A DNA stretch of 64,000 nt from Chlorobiota bacterium (GTDB lineage Bacteria > Bacteroidota > Ignavibacteria > OLB7): positions 4,094,501-4,158,500 of the forward strand of contig JADJXR010000001.1 of assembly GCA_016710285.1 (NCBI GenBank), in the 5' to 3' direction. The translations under genes and the position numbers were made by a program. Positions 26,497-36,276 of this stretch are shown here, piece after piece. How positions within the stretch are numbered: position 1 is the stretch's first letter; every line of letters starts with the position of its first letter. The notes under the pieces were generated by a model. That model had not been told where the DNA came from. It saw only the letters and a list, made by a program, of their open reading frames with translations, and did no database searches.

Positions 26497-28202
26497 CTAC
26501 TTCACCACCATCACCCCACCCGATCCTACCTCCATTCCTGCTCCATCTATCACTCGAACACGGTAGCTTCCGCTTGATAAGCCCTCCGTGCGGACACCCA
26601 CCAATCGCTCCCCAACGATCCCTGCACCAACCTCACGGCGCAGCACCACGCGACCAAACAGATCCACCACCTCTATCCTATCCTCACCCCTCCCCGATGA
26701 TACATACTCCACCACAAACTCATCCCGTGAAGGGTTCGGCCAGATACCTACGCCACGCACCCCCTTCACTTCTGCTTCAGCACCCGTTGCCACTGTGCTG
26801 AACTGAACCATCGGCCTCTGCAAGCCGCTGTAGCTGTCGTTCAGCAGGGTGCTCCCCAGCGTCTTCCGCTTCTCCATCCCAGTTAGAAGCAGCGTGTAGG
26901 TGGAATCGTACGGCAATATCCCCCGGCTCTCGAACAACACCTTCCCTCCTCCGGCTTGCAAGCACCGCACCGTTACCGGGCCACCCGATACCTCGATATA
27001 CTCGCTATGCCCCTTGAACCCTACTCCTTGAACCATTCGTTCCTCCCCATCGCTGAATTTCATGGACAGTTCACACTCCCTACATCGGGAATTGTGTGGA
27101 ATAACCGAAACCGAACCTTCCCGGGTGCAGGGCGGTTGTTCCAGTTGGTTGGTAGGATTACTGTGCTGACATTGCTATCCATCCCGGTGCCCACTAAAAA
27201 CAACGTGTAGAGTGTGTCGGTACGAACATTGACCGTGTCGTACAGAAGTTGGAATTGCTCGGCAGGGCCATCAAGTCCAACGTAGGTTTGCGTAATGGTC
27301 GGTCCTAATAGATCATCTACCACTGTTGTTGCTCCAAGAAATTGGGCAGTCTCGCGATTCCAGTATGCAATAGAAGTGCTGATAAATCTACGCCCAGCCG
27401 CATCTCCTGTAAATTCATCTGGCACACAATCCACATACCGCATACCACCATCCCCTTGATAGGCGTAGCGTTGCTTATGTATCGGACGTTGCTCTCCTGT
27501 ATCACTATCATGTAGCGTATAAATAGCAAGGTTGTTTGTAGCCGGTGATCCTGTAATAATGAACGTCACTACTTGTTCTCCTATAAATTGATCAGTAAAA
27601 ATATTTGCATTTGAGATTTTATCGCCTGATAATGTTGAACGTAATAATCCCTCTGTGACTAACGATGAGGGAGTGCCACCAGCTAATCCTTTTTTTCCAA
27701 ATGTCCAATCAGGTACAACAAATAGTGGATTACCGTTGGCAGAGAGTGACCGACAAGACACCGTTCCTAATGTTGGCGATAGATGCATAAATCCGACACG
27801 TACTCTCCTATTTCCATTGACCTTGTTGATATTCGCGTAGCTACCAATTATTCCTTTAATCGTATCCCCCGGTGTTCGCACCGCATAGAGGGTAAAGGCC
27901 GAGTCCGATGTCACCATCACCTCTTCGGTAAAGATCGCTTCACTTTTCGGTGCACCCGATGCTACGGCAATGACCCTATGACTTCCAACGGAAATTGGCA
28001 CTGACGCTGATGCATCAGCAAATCTCAGTCCGCTTGCAAACGGTGTTGCTTCGTCGTCAACATAAAAATCTAATTTCTCCGCAGGGGCGTTCTCCATGAA
28101 GTTCGCCACTCGTAACCGGGGTATCATTGCCTGGCTGTATGCGTTCTGGTCGGCCATTACTATGCCAACAAGCATCATCGCGATGGTGTATAGGACTTTC
28201 AT
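26497..28202 (-). pseudogene. DUF4397-T9SS surface protein, copy B (single-base frameshift)
   Basis: A paralogue of copy A, nearly identical over the first about 110 codons and the last about 300, with a different central segment (27474-27862). Signal peptide MKVLYTIAMMLVGIVMA, DUF4397-like domains and T9SS sorting domain are as in copy A. The first frame (28202 to 27060) ends after HTIPDVGSVNCP because the site 27067-27072 is one base shorter than in copy A (GTTC against GGTCC). The second frame resumes at MKFSDGEERMVQGVGF (27063) and runs intact to the sorting domain. The region broken in copy A (C5 at 26920-26924) is intact here. AGGAGC lies 7 nt upstream of the ATG. Confidence 0.8.
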
Positions 28203-28260
28203 CTACTGGCTCCTGCTAAGGTTTATGGTGAATATGGCGTACTCTCTCTCTCCCCCCTCA

Positions 28261-28296
28261 CCATACCCTTGTGATGGTATCATCACAAGGGTATGG
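28261..28296. repeat. Perfect 16-bp hairpin (copy 2)
   Basis: The same 36-bp element as at 26273-26308 with identical arms and GTAT loop, located between the second SBBP remnant and the start of copy B. Confidence 0.8.
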
Positions 28297-28315
28297 CAGG
28301 AGAAGCGATGATCTA

Positions 28316-28483
28316 TTAGCGTAAATCAAACTCCGTGGCTGGTAATGGCTGTGCACCCATTGATGGTTGCGATCCGCCATCACCGTTAATTTTCAACACT
28401 CCGGTTCCATCGCCTTTCATTTTCGTAACCGCAATATCCTTCCCAGCAATTGCCGTGCGGCGGTATCCCCCAAGGCTTCTCAT
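28316..28483 (-). pseudogene. C-terminal remnant of an SBBP-repeat protein (between copies B and C)
   Basis: A 55-codon frame beginning at an ATG directly after the copy C stop codon and reading MRSLGGYRRTAIAGKDIAVTK...FDLR. Its last 50 residues match the first remnant and the C terminus of the intact SBBP protein. The adjoining ATG is probably fortuitous, arising at the recombination junction between the copy C sorting-domain end and the SBBP tail. A tiny protein could in principle be translated by coupling with copy C. Confidence 0.75.
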
Positions 28484-30190
28484 CTACTTCACCACCATCA
28501 CCCCACCCGATCCTACCTCCATTCCTGCTCCATCTATCACTCGAACACGGTAGCTTCCGCTTGATAAGCCCTCCGTGCGGATACCCACCAATCGCTCCCC
28601 AACGATCCCTGCACCAACCTCACGGCGCAGCACCACGCGACCAAACAAATCCACCACCTCTATCCTATCCTCACCCCTCCCCGATGATACATACCCCACC
28701 GCAAACTCATCCCGCGAAGGGTTCGGGAAAATCTTCATACTGGAGGTTTGCTCTTGCTGCTCTTTAATTCCTACTGTTGCTGTAAATAACGGGATCGGAA
28801 GCTGCGCGTTCATATCCAGATCACTTAAACGATTGATCCCCATAGAACTATTTTTGACTATCCCGCTGATGATTAGCGTATAGACTGAATCTTCATCTAT
28901 CCTACCACTACTCCAAAGTAACTGCTGGTTGCTTCCTGCACGACTTACACGTACTTCTATGACTCCAGCGGTACTCTCTTCATAGTCAACCCACGCTTGA
29001 TATTCAAGATCAAGAATCTGACGGATACTACCATCTGCATACCGCAACTCAACATCTACTCTACCAAGGTCAGCCCCAGCATGGAGTAGGCGCACCCATG
29101 ATTTTCCTGCTGACGGGCGTGCTGTTAATGAGCTATGCAGAATCACCTGAGTTGCCGAGGAGTCCTTTGCTGTTCCAACGAGGTAGTAGGTGTACAGCGT
29201 ATCCTTATTCACCATGATTGTATCGTCTAATCGCTGTAACTCCCTGGTTGGGATCCCTTCATATATCCTGCTTCGTACCCGCAATAGACCTAAAAAATCA
29301 TCTGAAACTTGCATAGCCTCTCGAAAAACTCCGCTTACATTTGGTGCAGTGCTGGCTCCCGCTCCCCCTCCAAAATTTGGAGCTGCTTCTTCTTGGGTGC
29401 GGTTAAGAATATCTGGTGTTAAGATCACGAATCGAACCGCCCCATCTTCTTCGCCTCGGCGGCGTTGCTTCTTCACTGGGCGTTGCTCAGTTGTGTCTAA
29501 CTCCGCTAACTCATAGACTGCTAACGAGGTATCGGTTGCTGCACCCGTAACAATAAACGTCAAGATCGGTCCCCCTAAATACTGTGTGCTAAACTTGTTG
29601 AACTCCTTAATCTTCGTTGGATCTATATCCGTTTCGATCTTTCCTTCGGGTACTGGATACCGCCGCCACTCACCACTTGCTCTACTGGCAAACGTGTAGG
29701 TTTGAGCGGATCCATCTCCTCCCCAATTTTTGAAATCAATATGTGCCTTACCAAGTCGGGGAGCAAGGTGGAGCATATAGATCAGCACGGTTCGTTCTGG
29801 GTATGGTTCCGATAGCCATCGCGCCATCACAATTCCACGCAACGTATCGCCGGGGGTGCGGGCGGCATAGACCACATAGGATGAATCTGATGTCGTGATG
29901 AAGGACTCATCAAACAATGCTTGTTGCGGAGTTCCCCCGGTAGCAACTACCCGTACCCGATGTTCTCCTACACTGATCGGTAATGCTCTGGAGGCTTCAG
30001 CAAACCGGAGGTTTGTTGCAATCGGCGTTGATTCATCATCTAGGTAAATGTCTATCCCTTCGACTGGGGAGCGTTCTATAAAGTTGGCAACACGCAAACG
30101 TGAGGGGTTTGATTGACCTATAGCTGTGTTGCTTACGCACCATAGGCATAATGAAAGGGCTATGCCATTGATTACTGTCCAGGTTCTCAT
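28484..30190 (-). CDS. DUF4397-type surface protein with T9SS sorting domain (copy C, intact)
   Basis: A 568-residue intact member of the array. Signal peptide MRTWTVINGIALSLCLWCVS precedes a DUF4397-like domain (SRLRVANFIERSPVEGIDIYLDDESTP), a divergent middle rich in polar residues, a second DUF4397-like unit (SWVRLLHAGADLGRVDVELR) and a C-terminal T9SS type-A sorting domain (IFPNPSRDEFAVGYVSSGRG to GGVMVVK). The last about 244 bp are almost identical in DNA to copies A and B although the rest is only distantly similar. AGGAGAAG six bases before the ATG is a good ribosome site. It lies 122 bp downstream of the SBBP gene and is probably co-transcribed with it. Expected fate: export by Sec, then T9SS to the cell surface. 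Ligand unknown. Confidence 0.85.
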   Translation of the reverse strand: MRTWTVINGIALSLCLWCVSNTAIGQSNPSRLRVANFIERSPVEGIDIYLDDESTPIATNLRFAEASRALPISVGEHRVRVVATGGTPQQALFDESFITTSDSSYVVYAARTPGDTLRGIVMARWLSEPYPERTVLIYMLHLAPRLGKAHIDFKNWGGDGSAQTYTFASRASGEWRRYPVPEGKIETDIDPTKIKEFNKFSTQYLGGPILTFIVTGAATDTSLAVYELAELDTTEQRPVKKQRRRGEEDGAVRFVILTPDILNRTQEEAAPNFGGGAGASTAPNVSGVFREAMQVSDDFLGLLRVRSRIYEGIPTRELQRLDDTIMVNKDTLYTYYLVGTAKDSSATQVILHSSLTARPSAGKSWVRLLHAGADLGRVDVELRYADGSIRQILDLEYQAWVDYEESTAGVIEVRVSRAGSNQQLLWSSGRIDEDSVYTLIISGIVKNSSMGINRLSDLDMNAQLPIPLFTATVGIKEQQEQTSSMKIFPNPSRDEFAVGYVSSGRGEDRIEVVDLFGRVVLRREVGAGIVGERLVGIRTEGLSSGSYRVRVIDGAGMEVGSGGVMVVK

Positions 30191-30235
30191 CGGTTCTTCT
30201 CCTGTATAATTGAGTACTTGGTGGGACTGTTTACA

Positions 30236-30303
30236 GCACTGCGGCTACAGGAGCGGTGAGTCCCTCTCATTTCTGAGAAGAACACCACCGCACTATAGCC
30301 TAC
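30236..30303 (-). other. SBBP-copy C intergenic region with imperfect inverted repeat
   Basis: The 122-bp gap contains an imperfect inverted repeat (ACTGCGGCTACAGGAGCGGTG against CACCGCACTATAGCCTACAGT) that could fold as an attenuating hairpin between the SBBP and copy C genes. No U-tract is obvious, so terminator function is doubtful. Confidence 0.3.
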
Positions 30304-30312
30304 AGTCTAAGG

Positions 30313-33300
30313 TTATCGAAGATCAATCGTTGGCTGTTGGGTCGAAGGCTGCCGAAGGATAGCCGGGGGCTGAGATGGCCCCTTGGTCTTTAAGATGGCC
30401 GTTCCATCCCCCTTTAGTTTTGTAATAGCGATATCCATTCCAGCAATTGCCCTGCGGCGGTATGGACCATTGCCAATAGGGAAATCAGCACTTAATGTTG
30501 AGCTACTGGTGTAAAGTGTATTTGTAGCATCAACAACAATTCCGCCACGAGGTGGGGTTGAAGGCGCACCGGTTCCACTCCCAATAGCATCCTGAGCAGT
30601 GCCTCCTAAATACCCGGACCAAATTGGGATACCAGCTCCTGCCGGAGGAGGGGCCGCATTGCATGGAGTAAATGGTGCTGGTGCTGGTGTCCCATTAAGT
30701 TTGGCAAGGAAGCCATCGCTACCTCCTCCCTGATAGGTCTTCTGTAAAGTTGCGGCACCAACAACAGGGAAGTTGGGGCTACTGGTAGAACCACCAATCA
30801 ACAAGTCATTATTGGCATCGACAGCAATCGCATAACCGAAATCAATTCCGGCACCACCATAGTAAGTTGCCCAGAACCGGTCCCATAATGCCGGAGTTTG
30901 TGGCTGATGATTGAATTTCACGATGAAAGCATCGTAGATCAGGAAACTCCCTTGCGTTGATTGATAGGCTCGTGATTCATTCGGAAACATGGGATTATTG
31001 CACGAGGTGGGGAAATCGAAGGATTCTGTTCCGCCGATAAATGCAATGTTTCCAGAACCATCAATCACTACATCCTCCGCTTTATCATCATCGTGGCCAC
31101 CATAATAGGTAGCATAGCGGAGGATCGGTGATGGTAGAGTAATAGGGGGATTTCCTGGCACATCGGTAAAGATTGCAAACCAGGCATCAACTTTTCCAAT
31201 CAAGATTGGGAATAGGCTGTTACCTGCCATTGGAAGATCAAGCACTGACTCTGTTTGCCCCACGACCGCAATAATTTCTTGCTGTCCTTCGGGTTGTTGG
31301 AAGTCAACGGTTTTCACATGAATTCCGTTCCCTTGATCGTCTTGGCTCCCGCCATAATATGATGCCCAAATTCGATTTCCGGTTGGATAGTATCGGGCAA
31401 TGAATCCGTCGCTTGCTGTTGTCGAATTTCCGCGATTGAGAACATTGCCAGGAGTTCCAGGAGGGCCAAAAGGAACAACACCTGGTAGGTTCCCGCTACG
31501 TGTGATCCCAGTAATCAGGATATCCTCCTGTTTGCCACTTAGCCGACTCTTTCCGATAGCAACGCTATAGACTGCATCAAGCCCGGCTCCGCCATAGTAG
31601 GTGGCCCATCGAATGCTACCGCATACATCCAGTTTCAGCACAAAGCCATCTGTTGATCCACCTCCATAGATTGTTTGCAGAGGTGGCGTAACAGGAAGAA
31701 CGTTAGGCCAAATGTTGTTGGTACTTGTTTCCCCAACGACAACAATATCATTGTTGGCATCAACCGCAACACTATGGGCAAACTCTGTTCCTGATCCACC
31801 AAAAACCGCAGTCCAACGTACTCGTCCTTCAGGATCAATCTTTGCAATGATGGCATCAAAACCACCAGAGTTTCCTAATCCAATTTGCCGCGGTAAATCG
31901 CTACAGATTGAATACCCTGTAATGATAGTGTTACCGACGTTGTCCAATGCAATATCAGTAGTATAGTCATCAGGGTTACCTGATGGGGATGCACTACTTC
32001 CTCCACCATAATAGGTTGAGAGTTCCGGCTCGTAGTCACGATGGAATTTAGAAACGAAGGCATCTCCATCACCATCATTATAGCTCTCATCAAATGAGCC
32101 AGCAGTAACAGGGAAATCGGAGCTGGTTGTTACCCCGGTGGCTACTACATCACCAACCATATCTACAGCTACATCGGTATGTTTAACTGTTAGATATTGA
32201 ACCTCATCCCCGCTTCCACCAGTAAATGTTCGAGAGAGAGCTTTACCAGCAGAGTTCAAAGTGAAGATGATAACATCCATGTTGATCCCACTAGTTTTGC
32301 TTCCTTGCGTAACTGGGGCTGTTGGGAAGTTTGGTGAGTTTGTTCCACCAACTGCTACTACGCTATTAAAAGGATCAATAGCTACACCCAAGAAATAATC
32401 AGGAGTTGATCCTCCCAAATATGTTCCCCACACAGCCGACGCAGCAGTGGAACCATTCAGTTTTACAACAAATCCGTCTGGTGAACCACCCCCTCCTGAT
32501 TTTGTTTTTTGATGTGCGTTCGTACTGACAGGAAAATTTGTGCTAAAGGTTTCCCCTACCAGAACAACATCCCCATTTCTATCAAGCGCAACATCGTAGG
32601 CTCCATCCGAGCCGCTGCCTCCATAGAGTGTTGCCCATTTTCTCCCTCCCAAATCATTGCCGTTCGCTTCTAACCCAAATTTTACGGCAAACGCATCGCG
32701 TGGCCCAGCAAGGGTAGTCTGAACAACTCCTGTGGTTAATCCGATATTACTACTGCGGGTTTCGCCAGCAACAACCATTGTGCCGTTGTCGTCCATGTCA
32801 ACGCCATGGAGGATGTCATCGTTGGTTCCTCCATAATAGGTTGACCAAAGTAATGTTCTGGAGACCGTGGTTGTTCCCGAACGATTAAATTTGGCAACAA
32901 ACCCATCCTTGCCACCGCCTCTACCTGATTGTACACCGGCAACGCTTGCCACAGGAATATTCCCTCCCGGACTTGTTTCACCAACGATGGTAATAGTGCC
33001 GTTCCCTGCAACGGCAATGCCATATCCGCGATCAGCACCAGTGCTGCCAAAGTATGATGCCCATAAGCGATCCCCATCTGGTGAAAATTCTGCGATAAAG
33101 GCATCAAAACCTCCGGCAAGCGAGTACTTGACACCATCTCCTGCTGTTCCCAACTCTGTACTTTCGGTATTGCCAACGATAACGATATTGCCAGCATCAT
33201 CAACGCCAACATCGTACCCAGCATCTTCTTTAGTGCCGCCGTATTGGGTAATCCAAAGCCGTTCACCTTGTGGCGAGAATTTTGCAACAAAGGCATCGTT

Positions 33301-35880
33301 TTGTGGATAGATACCAACATAGTCTTCTTGGTAAGCACCGGGCGTTGTTGGAAAATCGCCACTACAGGTAAATCCTGTGACAATCACATTGCCGTCACGG
33401 TCGGTGGTAATACCAGTTCCGACATCTAAGGAATTTCCACCGAGGTACGTGCTCCAATCATCTCCTTGTTCGCCAAACCGTACAACAAAAAGATCAGAAG
33501 CGGTTCCACTCAGTGTCGGCTGAAAAGAACCGACTGTCGTTGGAAAATCTTTGCTGTCAGTTTCTCCTACCATCACTATTACATCATCGCGTATAGCCAG
33601 TGCAGTGCCAAAATCTTCACCACAGCCACCAAAGTATGTTCCCCAATCCAATACTACGTTAGTGGAATTATGAGAAAGTTGGACAAGGAACGCATCAGCA
33701 GTTCCCACAGCACCTGCATTTTTAGTTTGCACAACTCCAGCTCCTGAAGTTGGAAAATCTTGACTATTTGTCCAACCAGCCAGCCATAATTTTCCTTGAG
33801 CATCAATTACTGGGTCAAAGCCAATCTCCGCACCACTTCCGCCCAAATATGTTGACCACTTTAAGTGCTGTGAATTCTGATTCGCTTGAATTGTGGTGAT
33901 GTCTCCAACCAGTTTTGTGACAAACGCGTCACGATCACCCTTTAGCGTGGTTTGCCCTGTTATCGCCTGCTTCGTTGGGAAATCAGTAGATGCTGTAAAT
34001 CCCGTAGCAATGACATCACCTCCGTCAAAAATCACTCCATACCCAATATCCCAATTATCGCCGCCCAAATAGCTTGTCCATTGTAAGGTAGGATTTCCTG
34101 TATTTGGGTTATCGAACATTGCAACAAAAGCACTGATACCAGAAACATTTGTTGTCTGATATACTTTTGTTGGCTCTCCTAATGGAATATCTGAGCTTGA
34201 GGTCCAGCCCGTAATAACGATTCGATTAGCAGTCGCAGCAATGTCATAGCTCTCTTCCGTAATACTACCTGATTCAATGCTTTCGTATCCAGTGCCGCCA
34301 TAATATGTTCCCCATGTACGTGCTCCTGATGGAGTAAATTTGGCAACGTACATATCAATATCCCAAGTAGGGTCTAGATCATTTTTAAGACTCTGGTTCT
34401 GATCGGTTGAGATATTGTACGTGCTTCCAGTAAACCCTGTAATTACTGGGTTACCACTATAATCAAGTGCCAACCCATAAGCATCATCCGGTTGAGGGCC
34501 TCCATAGAGACTTGCCCAAATCTTCCCTCCATTACCATTTAACTTCATCAAAAATGCGTCACGATCTGGCTGTCCCCCAGGAAGTTCTCCTGGCTTTGCT
34601 CCGGTGCGTGCTGTTTGATGTGCTGAACCACCACCCACTGGAAACTCAGCAGTCCCATCAGCAGGACGATCGGTATGCCCAGCTAAGTAAATTTCATTAC
34701 TGCTGTTGATTGCGATACCATGTATCCAATCTTCTTGTGAACCGCCAATATATGTAGCCCAAATTCTCCCCCCGATTGCATTCATTTTGACAATAGCAAC
34801 ATCTGTAATTCCTTTATTCGTTGACTGTAACGCCCCTGCGCTTACTGGGAAATCTGTGCTTACGGTGTTCCCGCCAAAAACTACGTTGCCATTTCCATCA
34901 ATGGCGCAAACCCCTCCTTCATACTCTTCATCGCTTCCGCTTCCACCGTAGAGCGTTGCCCACAGCACGTCGGGGTCAATCACCAATGTTTTGGAGTGGT
35001 CGTAAGCATCAACGCCAAACCGTACCGTGTTTTCCTTCAGGATAAACCGGCTTTCTACTGGTTCAGCGGCTTCATTTCCGGTGAGCGGATTCGCGGTCTG
35101 GTAGGTTACAGGGGCTTCTTCGACGATGTACCCCAAAGGATTTTCAACTCGCAGGCTTCCATCGCCCATCGCCGTTGCTGTTCCACCGTTATAACGGAGT
35201 TGAATATCCCCAACATCCCCACCCGGATGCACGATGAACTCGTATTTCATCCGTTTTCCAGACGTGCGCAGCCGTAGGTCAATCTGTGGATAAATACCAT
35301 GATACACCACCGTCCGGAACGTGCGGACGTTCTGCACCGATTTCCCTGCCACGTAGTAATTCCGCGTTTCAATGGCTGTATCCGTTGCCGTAACTGTTGG
35401 ATTGGCCGCACCCCCCACTACCTCCATATCCATTCTCCAAACCTTTACGTTTTCCGTTGCCGAATGCGTGTGGTTGTGATGGGACAACTCCTGTTTGGCA
35501 CTGTCTTCCTTACTATCCTTTGCTTGCTCATGCTGGGTAAACACGTAACTGATACGCCCAGCATCAAGGTAAAGCCGCAGGTTCCCAGCTTCCGCAGTGA
35601 AGTCAATATCGGAGCGAATAGTGCCATGGTCGTCCTTCACTTGGCCGCTGTTTTGAACAAACAGCAGTTCTTTCTTTTGTGCAAAGTCGCGAGCTTTATT
35701 CATCATCTCCTCCTTTGTTCCTCGGTTCGATACTGGCACTACCGGAACAGCAGTTTCAGCATCGGTGATATGGGTTTCTGGAGTTTTGGTATCGTTGCTG
35801 AGCAACCACCATCCGGTTGCTATTGCTGTCAAAAGTGCGGTTGCCACCGCAGCGCGGCGTGTTGTTTTGTGAATCTTCAT
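30313..35880 (-). CDS. Giant DUF7948/SBBP beta-propeller surface protein
   Basis: An 1855-residue protein. The N terminus has a hydrophobic segment (AAVATALLTAIATGWWLLS). A DUF7948-like domain follows (ELLFVQNSGQVKDDHGTIRSDIDF to KTLVIDPDVLWATLYGGSG, about 70-335). The remainder is some 25-30 SBBP repeats of about 50 residues, each with a core such as WATYYGG, D-x-G-N-I-V-V-G-x-T and SxDFPT, forming multi-bladed beta-propellers. No T9SS sorting domain is recognisable at the C terminus (QQPTIDLR), unlike the neighbouring copy C, which may share its transcript. GGGAGGG precedes the ATG. Base composition is more AT-rich than in flanking housekeeping genes, suggesting transfer or relaxed constraint. 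Function is unknown; such proteins are inferred to be extracellular or adhesive. Confidence 0.88.
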   Translation of the reverse strand: MKIHKTTRRAAVATALLTAIATGWWLLSNDTKTPETHITDAETAVPVVPVSNRGTKEEMMNKARDFAQKKELLFVQNSGQVKDDHGTIRSDIDFTAEAGNLRLYLDAGRISYVFTQHEQAKDSKEDSAKQELSHHNHTHSATENVKVWRMDMEVVGGAANPTVTATDTAIETRNYYVAGKSVQNVRTFRTVVYHGIYPQIDLRLRTSGKRMKYEFIVHPGGDVGDIQLRYNGGTATAMGDGSLRVENPLGYIVEEAPVTYQTANPLTGNEAAEPVESRFILKENTVRFGVDAYDHSKTLVIDPDVLWATLYGGSGSDEEYEGGVCAIDGNGNVVFGGNTVSTDFPVSAGALQSTNKGITDVAIVKMNAIGGRIWATYIGGSQEDWIHGIAINSSNEIYLAGHTDRPADGTAEFPVGGGSAHQTARTGAKPGELPGGQPDRDAFLMKLNGNGGKIWASLYGGPQPDDAYGLALDYSGNPVITGFTGSTYNISTDQNQSLKNDLDPTWDIDMYVAKFTPSGARTWGTYYGGTGYESIESGSITEESYDIAATANRIVITGWTSSSDIPLGEPTKVYQTTNVSGISAFVAMFDNPNTGNPTLQWTSYLGGDNWDIGYGVIFDGGDVIATGFTASTDFPTKQAITGQTTLKGDRDAFVTKLVGDITTIQANQNSQHLKWSTYLGGSGAEIGFDPVIDAQGKLWLAGWTNSQDFPTSGAGVVQTKNAGAVGTADAFLVQLSHNSTNVVLDWGTYFGGCGEDFGTALAIRDDVIVMVGETDSKDFPTTVGSFQPTLSGTASDLFVVRFGEQGDDWSTYLGGNSLDVGTGITTDRDGNVIVTGFTCSGDFPTTPGAYQEDYVGIYPQNDAFVAKFSPQGERLWITQYGGTKEDAGYDVGVDDAGNIVIVGNTESTELGTAGDGVKYSLAGGFDAFIAEFSPDGDRLWASYFGSTGADRGYGIAVAGNGTITIVGETSPGGNIPVASVAGVQSGRGGGKDGFVAKFNRSGTTTVSRTLLWSTYYGGTNDDILHGVDMDDNGTMVVAGETRSSNIGLTTGVVQTTLAGPRDAFAVKFGLEANGNDLGGRKWATLYGGSGSDGAYDVALDRNGDVVLVGETFSTNFPVSTNAHQKTKSGGGGSPDGFVVKLNGSTAASAVWGTYLGGSTPDYFLGVAIDPFNSVVAVGGTNSPNFPTAPVTQGSKTSGINMDVIIFTLNSAGKALSRTFTGGSGDEVQYLTVKHTDVAVDMVGDVVATGVTTSSDFPVTAGSFDESYNDGDGDAFVSKFHRDYEPELSTYYGGGSSASPSGNPDDYTTDIALDNVGNTIITGYSICSDLPRQIGLGNSGGFDAIIAKIDPEGRVRWTAVFGGSGTEFAHSVAVDANNDIVVVGETSTNNIWPNVLPVTPPLQTIYGGGSTDGFVLKLDVCGSIRWATYYGGAGLDAVYSVAIGKSRLSGKQEDILITGITRSGNLPGVVPFGPPGTPGNVLNRGNSTTASDGFIARYYPTGNRIWASYYGGSQDDQGNGIHVKTVDFQQPEGQQEIIAVVGQTESVLDLPMAGNSLFPILIGKVDAWFAIFTDVPGNPPITLPSPILRYATYYGGHDDDKAEDVVIDGSGNIAFIGGTESFDFPTSCNNPMFPNESRAYQSTQGSFLIYDAFIVKFNHQPQTPALWDRFWATYYGGAGIDFGYAIAVDANNDLLIGGSTSSPNFPVVGAATLQKTYQGGGSDGFLAKLNGTPAPAPFTPCNAAPPPAGAGIPIWSGYLGGTAQDAIGSGTGAPSTPPRGGIVVDATNTLYTSSSTLSADFPIGNGPYRRRAIAGMDIAITKLKGDGTAILKTKGPSQPPAILRQPSTQQPTIDLR

Positions 35881-36276
35881 AGGTTATGTCCCTCCCGAGA
35901 AGCAGATACCGTTGCATGGATCCGCTTCCCAGTTGTACTTTAGGTTCAATTGTTAGTGTTGGATTTGCTATCAACGAACTCCGCATGGGACCATTTCTGG
36001 CTCCATAGGGATAGACTGAATGTTCCGAAGGTCTTAACGAATGCGCTGCAACGCAGACGTTTCCATTGCTTCATCGGCAAAAGGCTTCTTGGTGCAGGTG
36101 GCTTGAACTATGGAGCCATTGTTATACCCTCCTTTGTGGATGTGCTTGGTGCATAAATGTTGGTGCAGACAAAATCGTAGGACGGTGGCAGAGGTCGGGG
36201 GCGGACGATGATCCGCTATCTATACTTGGGAAGCAGCCCCCCCTGAAAAAACAGGTGGTAATAGGGAGGGGATTAA

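Noticed and set aside
35950..36156. A short plus-strand frame of 68 codons upstream of the SBBP gene
   Set aside because: It lies in the SBBP leader, lacks a ribosome site and shows no recognisable protein features.
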